Notes under the pieces: generated by a model
What the model saw: only the letters and a program-made list of their open reading frames with translations
Database searches by the model: none
Told to the model about the DNA's origin: nothing
In this document: piece by piece, positions 61,181 to 64,000 of the stretch
How the letters are laid out: the number at the start of each line of letters is the position of its first letter
How positions within the stretch are numbered: the first letter of the stretch is position 1
Assembly: GCA_020635355.1 (NCBI GenBank)
Contig: JACJZW010000014.1
Span: 16,456 to 80,455, forward strand
Source of the DNA: Flavobacteriales bacterium
GTDB lineage: Bacteria; Bacteroidota; Bacteroidia; NS11-12g; UBA9320
Direction: 5' to 3'
DNA: 64,000 nucleotides
Made by a program: the position numbers and the translations under genes

Positions 61181-61834
61181 ATGTTAGATAAGAACGGAAT
61201 AGCGAAACGTATCGCGCGTGAGTTAAAGGATGGTTATTATGTGAATCTGGGAATTGGCGTGCCAACGTTAGTGGCCAATTACATTCCGGAAGGTATGCAT
61301 GTCACCTTGCAATCGGAAAACGGACTTCTGGGTATGGGGCCTTTTCCGTATGAACATGAAGTAGACGCTGACCTGATCAATGCTGGGAAACAAACGGTGA
61401 CGACCCTTCCGGGATCCTCTTTCTTTGATTCGGCTACCAGCTTTGGGATGATACGAAGCGGACGGGTTGATCTTACCGTTTTAGGAGCAATGGAGATCAA
61501 TGATCGAGGGGATATTGCCAACTGGAAAATTCCTGGTAAAATGGTAAAAGGTATGGGTGGGGCGATGGATTTGGTGGCATCCGCCCAGAATATTATCGTA
61601 GCTATGATGCACACGAACAAAGCAGGTGAGAGTAAATTGCTTAAAGAGTGTACGTTACCCATTACCGGGCTTGGTTGTGTGAAAAAAGTAGTCACCGATC
61701 TGTGCGTTATGGATATCACAGAACGGGGATTTGAATTGCGGGAACTCGCGCCAGGTGTTTCAGTTGAAGACGTTAAAAAGGCAACAGATGGGCGGTTGGT
61801 GATAGAAGGAGAAATTAGGCAAATGGAACTTTAA
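61181..61834 (+). CDS. scoB: 3-oxoacid CoA-transferase, subunit B
   Basis: Beta subunit of the same CoA-transferase, 217 residues. The catalytic glutamate is Glu46 in VTLQSENGLLGMGPFP, the family II signature of CoA-transferase subunit B. Also KDGYYVNLGIGVPTLVANYI, then ATSFGMIRSGRVDLTVLGAM and MGGAMDLVASAQNIIVAM. Its own ribosome-binding stretch (AAAAAAGG) precedes the ATG. Normally scoA and scoB are nearly contiguous; here they are separated by about 140 bases that include repeat sequence. Confidence 0.96.
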   Translation: MLDKNGIAKRIARELKDGYYVNLGIGVPTLVANYIPEGMHVTLQSENGLLGMGPFPYEHEVDADLINAGKQTVTTLPGSSFFDSATSFGMIRSGRVDLTVLGAMEINDRGDIANWKIPGKMVKGMGGAMDLVASAQNIIVAMMHTNKAGESKLLKECTLPITGLGCVKKVVTDLCVMDITERGFELRELAPGVSVEDVKKATDGRLVIEGEIRQMEL

Positions 61835-61964
61835 ATTTTAACATAGGCCATTTGGTGGAAGATCTTTCAAAATATGGGGATAAATCTGGTTTAGTAGTTT
61901 CAGATCATACTTTTAAGCAATTTGAACGATTAACATCTTTCCAATTGAAATCCCTCTATCCAGG

Positions 61965-63008
61965 ATGAGGACAAGACGTATTCTATTAATCAATGTGGCC
62001 ATGCTCATCCTGATGCTGTGCATAACAGAGGCTGTTCTTCGAATAATAAGTCCAGACACCTGTCTCACCACACGAACCTACCCCGATACTGAAATTGCAT
62101 TAAATCATCAAGAACCAACCTTCTCGTCTTATTTCAGACACCATGATTCTCTAGGTTGGGTATGTACAACAGGAGACCATTTTGGCTTTGCAAATCGGAT
62201 TACAAAACAACCCGCGAAGTTTTATCATATTAATCATCAAGGGTTTCGCAATCCATTCGATTTTGATTCAGTTGATACAAGTACCAATCTTCGAAGAATT
62301 CTTTTGATCGGAGATTCGTTCATTTTTTCCTTGTTTCTGAATGAGGATCAATCCATCCGTCAATTAATTCAGGATTCATTGGGCAGTGCCTATCTATGCA
62401 TAAATCTAGGTATTCCCGGATTCGGGTTTGGGCAGAGTTCTCTCTCAATGTATCAATACGTTCATCAACTTAAACCGGATTTAGTGATACATCTGTATAT
62501 TGACGAGGACATCCGCCGGGTTTTGGAGTCTAGGCAAATATTACTTGAAGAATTCTCCAAGCCATCCTTCTCCGTGAAACATGGAAAATTAGTTGAAAGA
62601 AGAGATGGTAAGAGTTGGGTTGTTAAAGGGTTGGAAAGTTCCTACATTCTCAATCGGTTTTATAAGCGGTATCTTGAGAAGGAGCAAATTCAAATAGCAG
62701 AAAGGTTCATAACGATAAATTGTGAAATGCTAACCGCGAACAAGGGGAAGTATCTTCTCTTTCGCTGTCCTACCTTGACAGACAAGCAACAAAACACCAA
62801 CATTTTTGGACACACCATTGGTTCACTGATTGATGCAAATGGACACCAATATGTTGATTTGTATGATCAGATGAAGCATTCACATAAGTCGTTTGATGGC
62901 TTTTTTCTTCAAGGAGATGGCCATCCTTCAAGCAAAGGTGCTCGGCTAATCGCTAGTAATATTACCAAGGCCATTAAATTTCATTATGCGGAAGTGAACA
63001 ACGAATGA
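61965..63008 (+). CDS. SGNH/GDSL-like envelope protein
   Basis: 347 residues with an N-terminal signal anchor (ILLINVAMLILMLCI). Typical SGNH features: NHQGFRNPFDF before block I, block I RILLIGDSFIFSLF with candidate Ser118, block II-like LGIPGFGFGQSSLSMYQYVH, DLVIHLYIDEDIRR, and block V GDGHPSSKGARLIA (Asp318, His320). It may be an esterase, deacetylase or acyl transferase acting on an exported glycan or lipid in the periplasm; the substrate is unknown. It sits about 130 bases after scoB and is convergent with the methyltransferase gene. It is a possible functional companion of the MBOAT/SGNH pair at 47-50 kb. Confidence 0.77.
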   Translation: MRTRRILLINVAMLILMLCITEAVLRIISPDTCLTTRTYPDTEIALNHQEPTFSSYFRHHDSLGWVCTTGDHFGFANRITKQPAKFYHINHQGFRNPFDFDSVDTSTNLRRILLIGDSFIFSLFLNEDQSIRQLIQDSLGSAYLCINLGIPGFGFGQSSLSMYQYVHQLKPDLVIHLYIDEDIRRVLESRQILLEEFSKPSFSVKHGKLVERRDGKSWVVKGLESSYILNRFYKRYLEKEQIQIAERFITINCEMLTANKGKYLLFRCPTLTDKQQNTNIFGHTIGSLIDANGHQYVDLYDQMKHSHKSFDGFFLQGDGHPSSKGARLIASNITKAIKFHYAEVNNE

Positions 63009-63035
63009 GGAAATGCACTGCGCGTCTGACCGATC

Positions 63036-63905
63036 TTAGGCCTTCTGTAAACATTCTGTGTCCTCAATCTTCCTGAGTATTCCAATTCGTCCATCAAAGT
63101 CGAATTTAGTGAATTGATTTCCATGCGAAATCAGTTCAAATGTCTCCTTAATAGCAGCCCAGTCCTCATGCACGTCATCGATGATAACTAATCCGTTATA
63201 TTTCAATAGTTTATTGACATGGTTTAGTTCCTCCAAAAGGTATTTGTGGTTGTGATTTCCATCTAAAACGATAAAGTCTATTTGTCCATGAAGTAATCCT
63301 GATAGATTTTCTAATTGAAACTCCAGTGAATCTTCTTCCTCAAAATTGAGAATAGGGTCGTAGGTACCCGTGTAATTAAGACCGTCATTGCTGACAGATT
63401 TCCACAAAGAGTATCCAACAATGTTGATGATCTGGTGTTGTAACTTAAAATGTTGAACCAGTTTCATTGCTACATCATTGCATCGAGTTATTCCACGATG
63501 ATTGAGGTTCGGGTCCATACAAATCAACTTGGATTCAGCGTCTTGTGTCACCATCCAATTCCCAATGTGACAAAGGGAAATACCTAGAAAATTTCCTACA
63601 TGAATCCCGACAACTTTAGATTTTCCAAAGTGTTCTGATAGTTTCAGAACAACAAAGTCCAAATGATCTTCAGGAATACTGCCCATACATATTTGATCAT
63701 GGTCCAGACCGATTGATGTGAGAAAATCTACTGAGGATGAATAGGAATATGTTTCATTTATCGTTGTTCTTGAATTCTTTTCCAGGTTGGTAAGTTGAAC
63801 GTCAAGATTTTGTCTATGGCTCAATGGATCTTCTGACTTATGTTTTTGTCGCAAAACGAATAACCAATGCGGTAGTAGGTATTTAAAGAAACGAAGGACG
63901 GACAC
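63036..63905 (-). CDS. Class I SAM-dependent methyltransferase (Methyltransf_24-like)
   Basis: 289 residues, start GTG at 63905 (no ATG near the N-terminus). The Rossmann-type core shows SKVVGIHVGNFLGISLCHIG as an imperfect SAM-binding glycine region, SKLICMDPNLNHRGITR, and the hallmark IDFIVLDGNHNHKYLLEELN with LLKYNGLVIIDDVHED (D-G-x-H...G-G/N-x-I-x-x-D-D), typical of Methyltransf_24 and cephalosporin-hydroxylase-like enzymes often found in polysaccharide loci. Substrate unknown; modification of a sugar or lipid is plausible. The 95 bases from 63906 to the right edge contain nothing recognisable. Confidence 0.78.
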   Translation of the reverse strand: MSVLRFFKYLLPHWLFVLRQKHKSEDPLSHRQNLDVQLTNLEKNSRTTINETYSYSSSVDFLTSIGLDHDQICMGSIPEDHLDFVVLKLSEHFGKSKVVGIHVGNFLGISLCHIGNWMVTQDAESKLICMDPNLNHRGITRCNDVAMKLVQHFKLQHQIINIVGYSLWKSVSNDGLNYTGTYDPILNFEEEDSLEFQLENLSGLLHGQIDFIVLDGNHNHKYLLEELNHVNKLLKYNGLVIIDDVHEDWAAIKETFELISHGNQFTKFDFDGRIGILRKIEDTECLQKA

Positions 63906-64000
63906 GGATTTTCAATCTATAAAGCTAGCACCTTCAAAGATATTTGTTGTATGTTCAAATACTTCATGAGGTTGTGGTTAAAAGTTGATTGATGAAATTT

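Noticed and set aside
1..64000. tRNA, rRNA, tmRNA, riboswitch and CRISPR signals
   Set aside because: No T-arm/anticodon pattern, conserved rRNA segment, or short regularly spaced direct repeats were noticed by eye; a covariance-model search was not possible.

Overview
The window looks like a chromosomal segment of a Bacteroidota bacterium, probably of the Flavobacteriales. The evidence is: several predicted type IX secretion system (T9SS) cargo proteins and PorE/PorU-like proteins; a transketolase split into two genes; a 310-residue NusB; the Bacteroidota-typical families DUF1573, DUF4837, DUF3127 and DUF2279; a cytochrome c/COX2 fusion; and promoter-like TAnnTTTG boxes instead of sigma70 -10/-35 pairs. 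No rRNA, tRNA, CRISPR array, transposase or phage gene was found.

Layout. 1-2547: two cytochrome c oxidase genes (subunit I runs off the left edge). 2886-9556: a leftward operon-like run with split transketolase, an inserted VWA protein, dapD, a GT4 glycosyltransferase, CvfB and a small outer-membrane protein. 9622-11211: a COG2509-type flavoprotein gene broken by four frameshifts. 11162-15402: leftward PRTase, coaE, yajC, DUF1573, nusB and alanine dehydrogenase. 15578-18421: rightward lytic transglycosylase, DUF4837 lipoprotein and purN. 18422-22010: leftward T9SS cargo, PorE-like OmpA lipoprotein, phosphoesterase and DUF3127. 22127-24864: LysE-type exporter and a sortilin-like beta-propeller protein.

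24885-32557 is the most unusual part. Two near-identical ~400-bp non-coding direct repeats, each with two perfect hairpins, flank a three-gene block: a TPR sensor kinase, a LytTR response regulator and a 1213-residue secreted adhesin-like protein with seven 61-residue FG-GAP repeats and a T9SS tail. A shorter, diverged copy of the repeat lies between scoA and scoB. The block has the layout of a movable or recombination-prone sensing/surface-protein cassette, although no recombinase is encoded in it.

32656-45768: MscS-like channel, SBBP-type secreted protein, a PorE-like protein ending in a SPOR domain, DUF2279, phosphohexomutase, an unknown secreted protein, acyl-CoA dehydrogenase, folB (divergent from a shared palindromic promoter) and a second sortilin-like protein. 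45808-60163: a surface-glycan region with two GT14 core-2/I-branching-like transferases, an MBOAT/SGNH acylation pair, GT2 and GT4 enzymes, a polytopic membrane protein and a giant C25 (gingipain/PorU-like) peptidase, which is the first gene of a tightly coupled run with the glycosyltransferases. 60339-63905: succinyl-CoA:3-oxoacid CoA-transferase subunits, an SGNH-like protein and a SAM methyltransferase.

Taken together, the accessory genes suggest a cell that invests in T9SS export, surface anchoring and glycan decoration. The proposed links between the C25 peptidase and the glycan enzymes, and between the LytTR system and its neighbouring adhesin, are inferences from gene order.
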